The notes beneath the pieces were generated by a model that was given only the letters and a program-made list of their open reading frames with translations, was not told the DNA's origin and did not search any database. From NCBI RefSeq assembly GCF_024612015.1, contig NZ_CP102512.1:10168001-10232000 (forward strand): 64,000 nt of DNA. The letters are read 5' to 3'. Shown here one piece after another: positions 53,855 to 63,209 of the stretch. The translations under genes were made by a program, and so were the position numbers. This stretch comes from Streptomyces sp. CA-210063 (GTDB lineage Bacteria; Actinomycetota; Actinomycetes; Streptomycetales; Streptomycetaceae). Position 1 is the first letter of the stretch, and every line of letters starts with the position of its first letter.

Positions 53855-55831
53855 TCACGCGGCCGGCAGCACCCGCACATCCGCCGCCCGCACGAACGCC
53901 ACCCGGTGACCGAACTGGATCTCGTAGTACAGGTCCTCTCCGACCACGACCTTGTGTCCGCTCGTGTCGAAGCCGACGGCGTAGTAGTACTCGCCCGGCC
54001 CCCGGTCCCCGGCGGCGTACTTCTGGCCCTTGAGGAGCTTGTACGGCAGCGGGGACACCGCCTGGACGGGCACGCCCGCCGGGTACGCCTCCCGCTCCGG
54101 GTAGGCGCGGCCGTACACCGGGATCTCGGCCAGGCCCTGCCTGGGCGTGACGACCAGACCGGTCGCGCCGACCGCCGTCGGCTGCCCCTGCGGGTTCCGG
54201 AACCAGGCCTTCTGCCCCAGATACCAGATCGCCGTCCAGTCGCCCTGCCGTCCGGCGACCGCGTACTGCTGGCCGGTGGAGACCCGCGAACCGAGGTCGT
54301 TCACATCGATCGTCGAGTCGCCGCCGCCCGGCCGCAGGCCGATGTCCTTGATCAGGGGCGAGGTCACATCGGGCTCGCTGTAGAGGCGTACGGCGCTGGA
54401 GCCGTGCACCGGGCAGGGCTCGCCCCCGCTCACGCAGCCGGTGAACTCGGGCCGGTTGTCGGAGTAGTCCGGGAGAATGGTCACCAGGGCGCTGTTGGCG
54501 CCGGACGTCGGACCGAACGGCTTGCCCAGCAGTTCGAAGTAGTGCCGCCAGTCCCAGTACGGGCCCGGATCGGTGTGCATTCCCGGGATCGTCGCCGTCG
54601 TCGGGCCGGGCACGGTGTCGTGGCCCAGGATGTGCCGGCGGTCCAGCGGGATCCGGTACTTGTCGGCGAGGTACTTCACCAGCCGCGCCGACGTGCGGTA
54701 CATCGCCTCCGTGTACCAGGCGTCCGGCGAGGCCAGGAACCCCTCGTGCTCCAGACCGATCGACTTGGCGTTGACGTACCAGTTGCCGGCGTGCCAGCCC
54801 ACGTCCTTGTTCTTGACGTGCTGGGCGATGTGCCCGTCCGTGGAGCGCAGCGAATAGTGCCACGACACATAGGTCGGGTCCTGGACCAGCTTCAGCGTGG
54901 TGTCCCAGGTGGCCTCGGTGTCGTGCACGACGATGTACCGGATGCTCTGCGACGTCGGCCGGTCGGCCAGGTCGTGGTTGCCGTAGTCGTTGTCGCCGAA
55001 CTCCTCGTACGGCGCCGGGATCCACTCGCAGGACACCGTCTTCGGACACTCCGTGCCGTCCACGGCTGCCGCGCGGAGCCCGGCCCGGGACAACTGCCCG
55101 GTGCCGGGGCGCAGGCCGGGCTCGGCGGCGAGCGCCACCCGCTGACCGGCGTCCGTGACGCGCCCGGCGCCGTCGCGGATCACCGCGAACACCTCGTTCG
55201 CGTACGCCGCCGCCGTCGCCCGGTCCTCAGCACCCGAGAAGCGTGCCACCGCCCCGTACCAGTCCGCCGGATCGGCACTCGGCTCCGCGCCGAGCTCCCG
55301 CTGCGCGGCGGCGAGCAGCGCGGCCCCACCCGCCACATTGGCGTCGGCGTCCGTGCGCAGCGCCTCCGCGGGCAGACCGGTCAGCTCGGCCGCCTTCGTC
55401 AACGTCCGCAGCCTCGGCGGTAGTTCGGAGGCCGGGGGCAGATCCGCCTCGGACACCAGCGGTGCCCGGGAGTCGTCGCCGCGCGCGTCCTCCGTGCCCT
55501 CGCTGTGGTGCGGTGCCTCGGCCAGAGCCGTACGCGCGTCGGTGAGATGCATGGGGCCGTAGCCGCCGGTGACACTGGGCGCGCCACCGTGCGCGTCCCA
55601 GCGGGACTGGAGATAGGAGACACCGAGCAGAACGCTGCGCGGTACGTCGTACTCCTCGGCCGCGGCCGTGAAGGCGCCCTGTAGACGGGCCGAAGCGGAG
55701 GACGACTGGCCGGCGGGCGGGGCCGCGCCCAGCAGGGGCAGCAGCAGCACCGCCGGGGCTGCGGCGACCGCCGTTCTACGGATACGACTGTGGTGCGGGG
55801 TGGGCCTGCGGTCGGTGGGGGATCCTCGCAA
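53855..55831 (-). CDS. Secreted N-acetylmuramoyl-L-alanine amidase (Amidase_2)
   Basis: A 658-residue exported peptidoglycan amidase. The start is the TTG at 55831 because AGGAGG lies five bases upstream; a longer frame reaches 55885 but without a ribosome-binding site. The signal peptide covers about residues 1-40 (TAVAAAPAVLLLPLLGAAPP). A helical N-terminal region (about 45-235) resembles lytic-transglycosylase-like domains. The Amidase_2 core (about 270-420) has SIRYIVVHDTEAT, YVSWHYSLRSTDGHIAQHVK, SIGLEHEGF and RRHILGHDTVPGPTTA: the zinc-binding His residues and the Glu. The C-terminal 230 residues are SH3-like repeats that may bind wall. It acts outside the cell in wall turnover. Confidence 0.93.
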   Translation of the reverse strand: MRGSPTDRRPTPHHSRIRRTAVAAAPAVLLLPLLGAAPPAGQSSSASARLQGAFTAAAEEYDVPRSVLLGVSYLQSRWDAHGGAPSVTGGYGPMHLTDARTALAEAPHHSEGTEDARGDDSRAPLVSEADLPPASELPPRLRTLTKAAELTGLPAEALRTDADANVAGGAALLAAAQRELGAEPSADPADWYGAVARFSGAEDRATAAAYANEVFAVIRDGAGRVTDAGQRVALAAEPGLRPGTGQLSRAGLRAAAVDGTECPKTVSCEWIPAPYEEFGDNDYGNHDLADRPTSQSIRYIVVHDTEATWDTTLKLVQDPTYVSWHYSLRSTDGHIAQHVKNKDVGWHAGNWYVNAKSIGLEHEGFLASPDAWYTEAMYRTSARLVKYLADKYRIPLDRRHILGHDTVPGPTTATIPGMHTDPGPYWDWRHYFELLGKPFGPTSGANSALVTILPDYSDNRPEFTGCVSGGEPCPVHGSSAVRLYSEPDVTSPLIKDIGLRPGGGDSTIDVNDLGSRVSTGQQYAVAGRQGDWTAIWYLGQKAWFRNPQGQPTAVGATGLVVTPRQGLAEIPVYGRAYPEREAYPAGVPVQAVSPLPYKLLKGQKYAAGDRGPGEYYYAVGFDTSGHKVVVGEDLYYEIQFGHRVAFVRAADVRVLPAA

Positions 55832-55980
55832 GGCGGCCTCCTGGAACGGTGGGGCGTTGGCGGGGCGTAGGGAGCCGAACCGCACCAGTGCTATCGGCGG
55901 GCCGACGATCCGTCAATCATGCCCGCAGGGGGCCGTTTCCCCGGTGATTGGCTTCCCCGATCGACTTTCCCGTCATGACG

Positions 55981-56023
55981 AAGGTCCGCGGCGCGCCCCT
56001 GTCCAGGGCACACCGCGGACCTT
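55981..56023 (-). terminator. Terminator after the phosphotransferase-like gene
   Basis: AAGGTCCGCGG (55981-55991) pairs with CCGCGGACCTT (56013-56023), just beyond the minus-strand stop at 56033. Confidence 0.75.
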
Positions 56024-56032
56024 CCTTTCCCC

Positions 56033-57175
56033 TCAGCGAGTGCCGACCGCCGCCCGTACGGCCTTGCGGGCCAGCTGGCAGTCGTCGTGCAGCCGCCTGA
56101 GCAGCAGCCGCTGTTCCTCGCCGGACGGCGCAGCAGCCGGGTGGGCCGGGCCCGGTGCCGCCGGGGTCGCGTCGTGCATCGAACGCTGCACGGCCGTCTC
56201 GTAGGTACGGATCTCACGGGTCAGTACGAGCATCAGGTTCACCAGGAACGCGTCACGCGAGGCCGGGCCCGCCGACTGCGCCAGCTGACTGATCTGCCGC
56301 CGCGCCACCGGGGCGTCCCCGAGCACCGCCCACAGCGTCGCCAGGTCGTACCCCGGCAGATACCACCCCGCGTGTTCCCAGTCCACCAGCACTGGACCGG
56401 CCGGTGAGAGCAGGATGTTCGACAGCAGGGCGTCGCCGTGACAGAACTGGCCCATGCCCTGACGGCCCGACGCATGCGCGATGCCGTGCAGGAGCTTCTG
56501 CAGATCGCCCATGTCCCGGTCGGTGAGCAGACCCAGCTCATGGAAACGGGAGATCCGCTCCGCGTAGTCCAGCGGGGCGTCGAACGTCCCCGCCGGCGGC
56601 CGCCACGCGTTCAGCCGGCAGATCGCGCCGAGCGCCGCCCGGATGTCGGCGCGCGGCGGCGCCTCCACCGGATGCCGCTGCAGGGCGGCCACCCGGCCCG
56701 GCATCCGCTCGATGACCAAGGTGCAGTTGTCCGGGTCCGCCGCGATCAGCCTCGGCGCCCGCACCGGCGGGCGGTGCCGGACGAACGAGCGGTATGCGGC
56801 TATTTCGTGCCGCAGCCGCTCCTCCCAGATGGAGGAATGGTCCAGTAAACACTTGGCGACGGCCGTGCTGCGCCCTGTCGTACCGACGAGCAGCACCGAG
56901 CGGCCGCTTCGGCGCAGCACCTGGACCGGAGTGAATTCCGGGCAGATGCGATGCACCGAAGCGATCGCCGTGCGCAGCTGCGCGCCCTGAGGGCCGGACA
57001 AGTCGAGTCTCCCGCTGAGCGGTTGGGTGCCGAGCCCCGGAACGCGCCGCGTCCGGCCGGCACCCAGGCCCGGGGCCGCCGTCCGTGTGGGGTCGAGGTA
57101 GGGGCCGCCGCTGCCCGGCTGGCGGGGGTGCAGCGACCGGGGAGGAGCGGACACGGAGGACGATGCTGCGTACAT
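56033..57175 (-). CDS. Aminoglycoside phosphotransferase-fold (APH-like) kinase
   Basis: A 380-residue protein kinase-like small-molecule kinase. The catalytic loop is [20 protein letters not shown] (His-Gly-Asp with Asn), followed by [20 protein letters not shown], where the Asp-Trp-Glu replaces DFG. The N-lobe begins near residue 75 with [20 protein letters not shown] (ATP-binding Lys). The first 70 residues are Pro/Ser-rich and probably disordered. The APH family includes antibiotic-resistance kinases but also housekeeping ones, and nothing here suggests a specific antibiotic. ATG at 57175 is taken; AAGGGA lies 13 bases upstream, so the start is not certain. It is divergent from the NsdA-like gene. 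Confidence 0.85.
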   Translation of the reverse strand: MYAASSSVSAPPRSLHPRQPGSGGPYLDPTRTAAPGLGAGRTRRVPGLGTQPLSGRLDLSGPQGAQLRTAIASVHRICPEFTPVQVLRRSGRSVLLVGTTGRSTAVAKCLLDHSSIWEERLRHEIAAYRSFVRHRPPVRAPRLIAADPDNCTLVIERMPGRVAALQRHPVEAPPRADIRAALGAICRLNAWRPPAGTFDAPLDYAERISRFHELGLLTDRDMGDLQKLLHGIAHASGRQGMGQFCHGDALLSNILLSPAGPVLVDWEHAGWYLPGYDLATLWAVLGDAPVARRQISQLAQSAGPASRDAFLVNLMLVLTREIRTYETAVQRSMHDATPAAPGPAHPAAAPSGEEQRLLLRRLHDDCQLARKAVRAAVGTR

Positions 57176-57410
57176 GGGGGAAGACAGATCCCTTCGTGTG
57201 CCGGCAATGTCACGCGCTACCCGCCCCGGCCGTCCGGGGACACCCTGGGGAGTGCCCGTCGGGGCGACCGGGTCGGGGTGGCGCTTTCCTACCTGACACC
57301 GGATGGCCCGTGGCACACCATGTAGCGCACCCTGGCGAAGCCTGGCGAATAGTCCCCGAGCAACTGACAGCGGGCTACATTCAACTCAGCCGAGAACCTG
57401 GGGGCTTGAC

Positions 57411-58907
57411 GTGAGCGGACAACCCAACACCCGACTCGCAGACCTGTTCGGCCTGGCCGGCTGGTCGAAGGGCGAGCTCGCGAGGCTGGTCAACCGGCAG
57501 GCGGCGGCCATGGGCCACCCGCAGCTGGCGACCGACACCTCACGGGTGCGGCGGTGGATCGACATGGGAGAGATCCCGCGCGATCCCGTGCCGCGGGTGC
57601 TGGTGGCGCTGTTCACCGAGCGTCTCGGCCGTGTCGTGACCATCGAGGACCTCGGTCTGGTCCGGCACGGGCGTACGGGGAAACGGCAGGGCGGCGGGAA
57701 TGTGGAACATCCCGACGGTGTGCCGTGGGCGCCCGAACGGACTGCTGCGGTCCTCACCGAATTCACGGGAATGGACCTCATGCTCAACCGACGCGGCTTG
57801 GTGGGTGCGGGCGTCGCGCTCACCGCGGGACCCGCACTCAGCAGTGCCATGCACGACTGGCTGCACACCGATCCGACTCTCAAGGCCGACGCTCCCGACC
57901 TCGACGATCCCCTGCACGCCGACCCCGCCGGGTTCGACCGTTACGAGGCCGCCCCCATCGGGGCGCAGGAGATCGAGGAACTGGAACGTTCGGTGGAGGT
58001 GTTCCGAGCCTGGGACGCGGCCCGCGGCGGAGGGCTGCAACGCAAGGCTGTCGTGGGACAGCTCAACGAGGTGGGAGGCATGCTCTCCTACCGCCACCCC
58101 GAACATCTCCAGCGGCGCCTGTGGGGCGTCGCCGCCAACCTCGCCGTCCTCGCCGGCTGGATGTCGCACGACATCGGCCTCGAACCCACCGCCCAGAAGT
58201 ACTTCATCATCGCCGCCCACGCCGCCAGGGAGGGCGGTGACCGGCCCCGCGCCGGCGAGGCCCTCTCCCGGGCGGCCCGACAACTGGTGCACCTCGGCAA
58301 GCCCGACGAGGCGCTCGACCTCATGAAGCTCGCCCAGTCCGGCTCCGGCGAGCAGGTCCTGCCGCGCACCAAGGCCATGCTCCACACCGTCGAGGCCTGG
58401 GCACAGGCCTCCATGGGCAAGGGCCAGGCCATGCGCCGCACCCTGGGCCAGGCCGAGGACCTGTTCGTCTCCGACCGGGGGGACGTGCCGCCGCCCAGTT
58501 GGATGCAGATGTTCAAGGAGGAGGACCTCTACGGCATGCAGGCCCTGGCCTACCGCACCCTCGCGGAGCACGACCCGGCCGCGGCCAAGCAGGCCCAGCA
58601 CTACGCGGAGAAGGCCCTAGACCTGCGGGTCGACGGCCGGCAGCGGTCGAAGATCTTCGACTTCCTCTCCATGGCCTCGGCGTCCTTCATCGCCGACGAC
58701 CCGGAACAGGCGGCCGGCTACGCCCGCCTGGCCCTGGCGTCGATGGGCTCCAACTCCTCCCACCGCACCTGGGACCGGCTGCGCCAGATGTACCGGCTCA
58801 CCGGTCAGTACTCCAGCTATCCGAAGATCCAGGACCTGCGGGAGGAGATCAAGCTCGCCCTGCCCAGGATCCCGTCGAAGAACAAGGGCGACATCGCGTC
58901 GGCGTGA
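57411..58907 (+). CDS. NsdA-like regulatory protein
   Basis: A 498-residue cytoplasmic regulator. The N-terminus ADLFGLAGWSKGELARLVNR, then AAAMGHPQLATDTSRVRRWI and VPRVLVALFTERLGRVVTI, is the Streptomyces-specific pattern which I associate with NsdA (S. coelicolor SCO5582), a negative regulator of sporulation and antibiotic production, or with a close paralogue. The C-terminal 250 residues are helical TPR-like repeats. I do not assign the symbol because paralogues exist. GTG at 57411 has GGGGG at six bases. The neighbourhood contains another sporulation-type gene (SsgA-like) and a PP2C phosphatase, which fits a developmental role. Confidence 0.82.
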   Translation: MSGQPNTRLADLFGLAGWSKGELARLVNRQAAAMGHPQLATDTSRVRRWIDMGEIPRDPVPRVLVALFTERLGRVVTIEDLGLVRHGRTGKRQGGGNVEHPDGVPWAPERTAAVLTEFTGMDLMLNRRGLVGAGVALTAGPALSSAMHDWLHTDPTLKADAPDLDDPLHADPAGFDRYEAAPIGAQEIEELERSVEVFRAWDAARGGGLQRKAVVGQLNEVGGMLSYRHPEHLQRRLWGVAANLAVLAGWMSHDIGLEPTAQKYFIIAAHAAREGGDRPRAGEALSRAARQLVHLGKPDEALDLMKLAQSGSGEQVLPRTKAMLHTVEAWAQASMGKGQAMRRTLGQAEDLFVSDRGDVPPPSWMQMFKEEDLYGMQALAYRTLAEHDPAAAKQAQHYAEKALDLRVDGRQRSKIFDFLSMASASFIADDPEQAAGYARLALASMGSNSSHRTWDRLRQMYRLTGQYSSYPKIQDLREEIKLALPRIPSKNKGDIASA

Positions 58908-58926
58908 GCGCCGGGGCACGGCTCCT

Positions 58927-60357
58927 TCAGGAACTGACCCTGGCGACAAGCACGCAGGCGTCGTCCTCGCGCTCGGTCTCGCCGAACGCTTCCACCACTG
59001 TCCGTACACACTCCTGGGCCGTACGCGCCTCGCCGAACCGTGGGGCCAGGTCCAACAGCCGCTGGACGGCTGCCTCTCCGTCCCGCCGGGGGACCAGTCC
59101 GTCGGTGTGCAGGAGCAGCAGATCGCCCTGTTCGAGCGTCACTTCGGCCTGCCCGTAGACGGCACCCGAGGTCGCTCCGAGCAGGACACCGTCCGGCGAT
59201 GTCAGCACGCGCCCCGTCCCGTCGCGGAACAGCAGCGGGGCGGGGTGCCCGGCCTGTGCCCAGACGAGGGTGCGGGTCGTCGGCCGGTAACGGCAGCAGA
59301 CGGCGCTGCCGAGGGCCGGTTGCACGGTGGCGTCCAGTAACTGGTTGAGGCAGGCCATCAGTCGGCCCGGTTCGGTGCCCGCCATCGCCATGCCGCGCAG
59401 CGCGCCGATCAGCATCGCCATGCCCGAGGTGACGGTGACGCCGTGTCCGGTGAGGTCACCGACGCTCAACAGGCTCTCGCCGCCCGGCAGTTCGAGGGCG
59501 TCGTACCAGTCGCCGCCGATCAGGTCGCTGGTCGAGCAGGGCAGGTAGTGGGCCGCGAGGTCCAGCTTCTCGGGTCCCTGTCGCGGGAGCCGCAGGGAGC
59601 CGTGCCACGGCGGCAGCACGGCTTCCTGCAGCTCGACCGCGAGCCGGTGCTCGGTCTGCGCGATATGCCGCTGGCGGTGCAGCGAGTCACGGGTCTCGCT
59701 CACCACCCGCTGGCTGCGCCGCAGTTCGCTGACGTCCCGCAGCACGGCCCACATCGAGGCCGTACCGCCGTCGTCGTCGAGCACGGGCTCGCCCATCATG
59801 TGTACGGTGCGCACCCCGCCGTCGGGCAGCACGATGCGGAACTCGCCGTCGATGCGTTTGGCGTCGATCAGACAGTCCGTGACCATCGCCGTCAGCTGCG
59901 GCCGGTCCTCGTCGAGCACCAGTGAGGGCAGTTCGTCGAGGGTGAGCGGCGGGGCGTCGGGGTCGCGGCCGAGGATCTCATACAGCTCCCCGGACCAACT
60001 TGCCTCGTCCGTCAGCAGATTCCACTCGGCGCTGCCGACCCGGCTGAGCAGCGACGCGCGCCGCGGGGCCGGGACCGGGGCCACCGGGATGTCGGCCGTG
60101 GGCTCGGGGGCCGGCGGCACGGCCGGGCCGTCCCGCAGCTGCGCCAAGTGCTCGTCGAGATCGCTGAGTTGATGCAGCGCCAGATCGTAGAGCGCACGCT
60201 GCCACCGGCCCTCCGGGTCCGCTCCGTCGGCGGGCGCGTCACGCCGTACGGCGTCGACATCGCCCAGCAGCCGCCGGGTCTGCGAGATGAGCGCGTCGAC
60301 CGTGCCGCGCCGGGGCGGCTGGGCGGCGGGACGATCCGCAGAGAGAGGGGACGGCAT
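58927..60357 (-). CDS. PAS-SpoIIE (PP2C-type) phosphatase
   Basis: A 476-residue phosphatase of the RsbU/SpoIIE class. A PAS-like domain (about 105-225, ASWSGELYEILGRDPDAPPL) follows an N-terminal helical region. A coiled segment (VVSETRDSLHRQRHIAQTEH) leads into the phosphatase (about 255-475) with SDLIGGDWYDALELPGGESL, VGDLTGHGVTVTSGMAMLIG, LLLLHTDGLVPRRDG and EDDACVLVARVS. No HATPase domain is fused. Such proteins activate sigma-factor cascades by dephosphorylating an antagonist. ATG at 60357 has GGAG six bases upstream. It is convergent with the NsdA-like gene (20 bp between stops). Confidence 0.92.
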   Translation of the reverse strand: MPSPLSADRPAAQPPRRGTVDALISQTRRLLGDVDAVRRDAPADGADPEGRWQRALYDLALHQLSDLDEHLAQLRDGPAVPPAPEPTADIPVAPVPAPRRASLLSRVGSAEWNLLTDEASWSGELYEILGRDPDAPPLTLDELPSLVLDEDRPQLTAMVTDCLIDAKRIDGEFRIVLPDGGVRTVHMMGEPVLDDDGGTASMWAVLRDVSELRRSQRVVSETRDSLHRQRHIAQTEHRLAVELQEAVLPPWHGSLRLPRQGPEKLDLAAHYLPCSTSDLIGGDWYDALELPGGESLLSVGDLTGHGVTVTSGMAMLIGALRGMAMAGTEPGRLMACLNQLLDATVQPALGSAVCCRYRPTTRTLVWAQAGHPAPLLFRDGTGRVLTSPDGVLLGATSGAVYGQAEVTLEQGDLLLLHTDGLVPRRDGEAAVQRLLDLAPRFGEARTAQECVRTVVEAFGETEREDDACVLVARVSS

Positions 60358-60836
60358 CACGTACTCCGATGGGGGACGGTACGACCAACGCTGACGTAAG
60401 GGCCGATTACGACTGTTGCACAGCCCGCGACGCCCTGTAAGGCATTTGGCAAGACACGATACGGTGGTGCTTCTGGCATATGCCACCGTCCTTGCGAGTG
60501 GGGTCCACCACGGCAGGTCGGTACGCGTCCGGAGGGGCCAAGTCGTAGGGATCGTACGCGACTTGACGGATCGTCGGACGCCTTCACACGTCTCTCATTC
60601 CCATGTTCGAGGGGCATATGTGCGAGCCCTCTCGGTTGCATGGAGCGGCATATGTACACCGGATCGCGCTGACGTTCGTGGATGCGTCCGAAGCCGGGAG
60701 TGTGGGTGACATAGGTCACAGAGGTGAATCCGGGAAGCCGTGGCATGCGAAAGACCTCAGCGAGGTCGAAGAGGCACGTCGGCGCACCGGCCGGCCCGCA
60801 CCGCAGGAAGAGATTCACCCGAAACGGAGACCGTTC
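60358..60836. promoter_or_regulatory. 479-bp divergent regulatory region with a Crp-like palindrome
   Basis: No gene is seen. At 60706-60719 GTGAC-ATAG-GTCAC forms a perfect inverted repeat resembling a Crp-type site, 118 bp before the SsgA-like start. A second inverted repeat, GGTGG-TGCTTCTGGCATATG-CCACC, lies near 60463-60487 on the phosphatase side. A GAGGGGCATATG stretch at 60608 could be a decoy start. Confidence 0.45.
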
Positions 60837-61250
60837 ATGACCGTCACACTGGAACAGGCCGCCCGCGCCCTCCTCGTCACCGCCGAGGACCGGGAGGTCC
60901 CGGTGCCCGCGAGCCTGCGCTATTCCTCCGACGATCCGCTGGCCGTGCACCTCGACTTCCCGGCCGACATCTCGCTGAACGGTTCCATGGTGACCTGGAC
61001 GTTCTCCCGCGGCCTGCTGGAGGACGGGGTGCGGGCCCCCGCCGGCACCGGCGATGTGCACATCTGGCCCTGCGGCCGCTTCCGAACGGTGGTGGAGCTG
61101 CACTCCCCGTACGGCATGGCCCTGCTCCAGTTCGAGAAGGCGGCTCTCCAGCGCTTCCTGCTGCGCAGCTACGCCGTCGTCGCCGCCGGAAGAGAGGAGC
61201 TGGGCCCGGCGCTCGACCGGGGCCTGGCCTCCCTCCTCGGCGGTGTCTGA
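60837..61250 (+). CDS. SsgA-family sporulation/cell-division regulator
   Basis: A 137-residue SsgA-like protein (SALP). It has VPVPASLRYSSDDPLAVHLD, then MVTWTFSRGLLEDGVRAPAG, TGDVHIWPCGRFRTVVELHS and SPYGMALLQFEKAALQRFLL. These are the beta-barrel SALP signature blocks found in SsgA to SsgG. SALPs are specific to sporulating actinomycetes and help place septa or control peptidoglycan at sporulation. Which SALP this is cannot be decided by eye. GGAGA lies seven bases before the ATG. It is convergent with the release-factor-like gene. Confidence 0.93.
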   Translation: MTVTLEQAARALLVTAEDREVPVPASLRYSSDDPLAVHLDFPADISLNGSMVTWTFSRGLLEDGVRAPAGTGDVHIWPCGRFRTVVELHSPYGMALLQFEKAALQRFLLRSYAVVAAGREELGPALDRGLASLLGGV

Positions 61251-61289
61251 CGCCTGCCCGGCGGGACGTCGGTGTGCGCGGGCCGGGGC

Positions 61290-62390
61290 TCAGTACCGCA
61301 GGACGCCCGCGATGCCCCGGGCGTCGCCCAGCGTGCCGTCCGGGACGAAGCGGACCTCGGCGCCGGTGTCCAGGCACCGTTCGACGATCTCGTCCACGAT
61401 GTCCTCGCGGGCGTCGAGGTCGCCGCTCTCGGCCGGGACGAGATGGCCGCCGCCACCGTCGGCGCGGACGGTCGCCCGGTAGTTCTCCTCCACGGCCAGG
61501 AGCTGGATACGGCCCTGCTGCGCGTTCTGCCGGACCTCGTCGACCCCGGCGGCGAACGACTTGCTGCCCCGGGCCGCTTCGAGCCGCCGGGCCACGGTGT
61601 CGACGTTCCTGCGGTCCTCGGCGGCGACCAGCGACCGGACCGCCTGCCACACGGTGTCCGGGGTGCCGTGCGCGAGACCGCCGTACGGGATGTGGGTGGC
61701 GTCCTTGGTGACCGTGCCGATCTCGTCGAGCAGGGACAGCGCCGCCGTCTCCCCGGTGACATACAGGGGCCGGTCGTCCGTGCGCAGCACACGGGCCAGG
61801 GCGGTGTCGGCGTCGCGCAGGAAGTGCCGGGTGTCCTCGTCGCGGAAGGCGGACGGCAGGTCGCCGATCCGCTGCTGCCGCTCGGCGTCGAAGTTGTCGC
61901 GGTCCCGGGTCAGTGGGAAACCGCCGATGTGCGCCTCGCTGACGCGGTCGCCGCCGCCGTTCCACAGGGTGACCCGGTCGTAGGAGACCGAGAGCACCCA
62001 GAACGTCCGCTCGGCGGCCTGCGCGGCCACCAGGTTCCGGGTGAGGAAGGTGTCCGAGAGCACCACGCGCTCCGGCACCGGGCGGGCCAGTGACCAGACC
62101 TGGTGCTCACCGGGCGCCGCGAAGATCACCAGACCGTCCTCGGCGTGTGTCAGGTCCACCTCGGCCAGCGCCTGGTCCAGCTGCTCGACGACGTCGTTGC
62201 GCCGCTCCCGCGTCACCGCGGGATCCTGCTCCAGTTGCTTCTTCGCCTCGGCCACCACATTGCGCAGCCGGACCGGATCCTGGGCGTTCTCGGGCTCCCG
62301 GCGGTGTGTCGGCGTCAGCACCGACACCGCTGGATAGGGCCGCGGGCGGCGCAGCTCGGTGAGGGTCGCGGGACTGAGGGCATGCTCCAT
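61290..62390 (-). CDS. Release-factor-like protein of the bacterial eRF1/Vms1-type (baeRF) group
   Basis: A 366-residue protein that fits the bacterial baeRF group, relatives of archaeo-eukaryotic release factor aRF1 and of Vms1. PYPAVSVLTPTHRREPENAQ opens the N-domain. The central domain has ERTFWVLSVSYDRVTLWNGG, and the C-terminal domain GRIQLLAVEENYRATVRADG with VDEIVERCLDTGAEVRFVPD resembles the eRF1 C-domain. It lacks a clear GGQ loop (FAAPGEHQVW stands where one would look), so peptide release is doubtful. Members are often mislabelled chemotaxis protein. The ATG at 62390 has a weak ribosome-binding site and GTG three bases earlier is possible. Nothing next to it suggests a specific partner. 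Confidence 0.72.
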   Translation of the reverse strand: MEHALSPATLTELRRPRPYPAVSVLTPTHRREPENAQDPVRLRNVVAEAKKQLEQDPAVTRERRNDVVEQLDQALAEVDLTHAEDGLVIFAAPGEHQVWSLARPVPERVVLSDTFLTRNLVAAQAAERTFWVLSVSYDRVTLWNGGGDRVSEAHIGGFPLTRDRDNFDAERQQRIGDLPSAFRDEDTRHFLRDADTALARVLRTDDRPLYVTGETAALSLLDEIGTVTKDATHIPYGGLAHGTPDTVWQAVRSLVAAEDRRNVDTVARRLEAARGSKSFAAGVDEVRQNAQQGRIQLLAVEENYRATVRADGGGGHLVPAESGDLDAREDIVDEIVERCLDTGAEVRFVPDGTLGDARGIAGVLRY

Positions 62391-62485
62391 GACTTCACGA
62401 TAGGACTGATTCGCGTGTCGGGCATTTGGGGTAAACCGGCGACCGGTGCGGGCGGCCCCGGCGGTCTGGAGACGACAGGAGCACA

Positions 62486-62525
62486 GCCCGTCGGCGCGCA
62501 CCGGTGAAGGTGTGCGCCGACGGGC
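62486..62525 (-). terminator. Terminator after the DUF4232 gene
   Basis: GCCCGTCGGCGCGCACC (62486-62502) pairs with GGTGTGCGCCGACGGGC (62509-62525) with one G-U wobble, downstream of the minus-strand stop at 62555. Confidence 0.75.
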
Positions 62526-62554
62526 TCGTCAGTGCCGTGCGTCTGCCGCGAGGG

Positions 62555-63085
62555 TCAGCCGACTTCCTTCTTCAGCGCCTTGTCGGCGGCGGCCTTGGAC
62601 GGCTTCCACCACGTCGTGACCGGCTCCCAGACCTTCACCTTCTTGCCCGCGCCCAGCTGCTTCGCGGTGAACGTGCGGCCGTTGTAGGCCGGGTTGGCCG
62701 ACACGGTGATCGTGCCGACGCGACGCGCGTCCGGGTCCTTCAGGTCGGCGATCGTACGGACCGCCGCGTACACGGTCTTGCCGGCGCCGACCTTGTACGG
62801 GCCGCTCTCGCCCGAGGGCACCGGCAGGGCCGCCCCGTCGAGGTCGCCGAAGGTGACGACGGGAAGGCGGTCGATCGTGCAGGTGCGGGCGCCGGTGTTC
62901 TTGACGCTGATGTGCACGACCCTCGCGTCCTTCGACTGCTTGGCCCCCAGCTTGAGGACCTTCGCCTTGCAGACCGGGGCCTTCGCGGCCGGCTGGGCGG
63001 CCAGGCCCTGCGGGGCGGCGGTGAGGAGCAGCGCGGCGCCCGCGGTCGCCGCGGTCGAGAGGGTGAGGACGGAACGAATACGCAT
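62555..63085 (-). CDS. Secreted DUF4232 protein
   Basis: A 176-residue exported protein. The signal peptide (VLTLSTAATAGAALLLTAAP, cleavage near AAQP) is followed by a DUF4232 beta-sandwich containing VVHISVKNTGARTCTIDRLP, FGDLDGAALPV and PYKVGAGKTVYAAVRTIAD. Two cysteines (about residues 39 and 68) may form a disulphide. Function is unknown; relatives are common Streptomyces surface or secreted proteins. ATG at 63085 is preceded by GGGGG at ten bases. Confidence 0.9.
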   Translation of the reverse strand: MRIRSVLTLSTAATAGAALLLTAAPQGLAAQPAAKAPVCKAKVLKLGAKQSKDARVVHISVKNTGARTCTIDRLPVVTFGDLDGAALPVPSGESGPYKVGAGKTVYAAVRTIADLKDPDARRVGTITVSANPAYNGRTFTAKQLGAGKKVKVWEPVTTWWKPSKAAADKALKKEVG

Positions 63086-63209
63086 CGGTGGAATCCCCCA
63101 GTTTTGGTCACGTACGGGTACGGCGCACACAAAGGTGACGCATACCCAATGTGACGCGCGAGATCCGCGCGGGGTTGTAGCGAACTCGTCCGTGTTACAC
63201 GCCCGATGC

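Noticed and set aside
56033..57175. Aminoglycoside resistance gene
   Set aside because: The fold is APH-like, but this family is broad and nothing points to antibiotic substrates.
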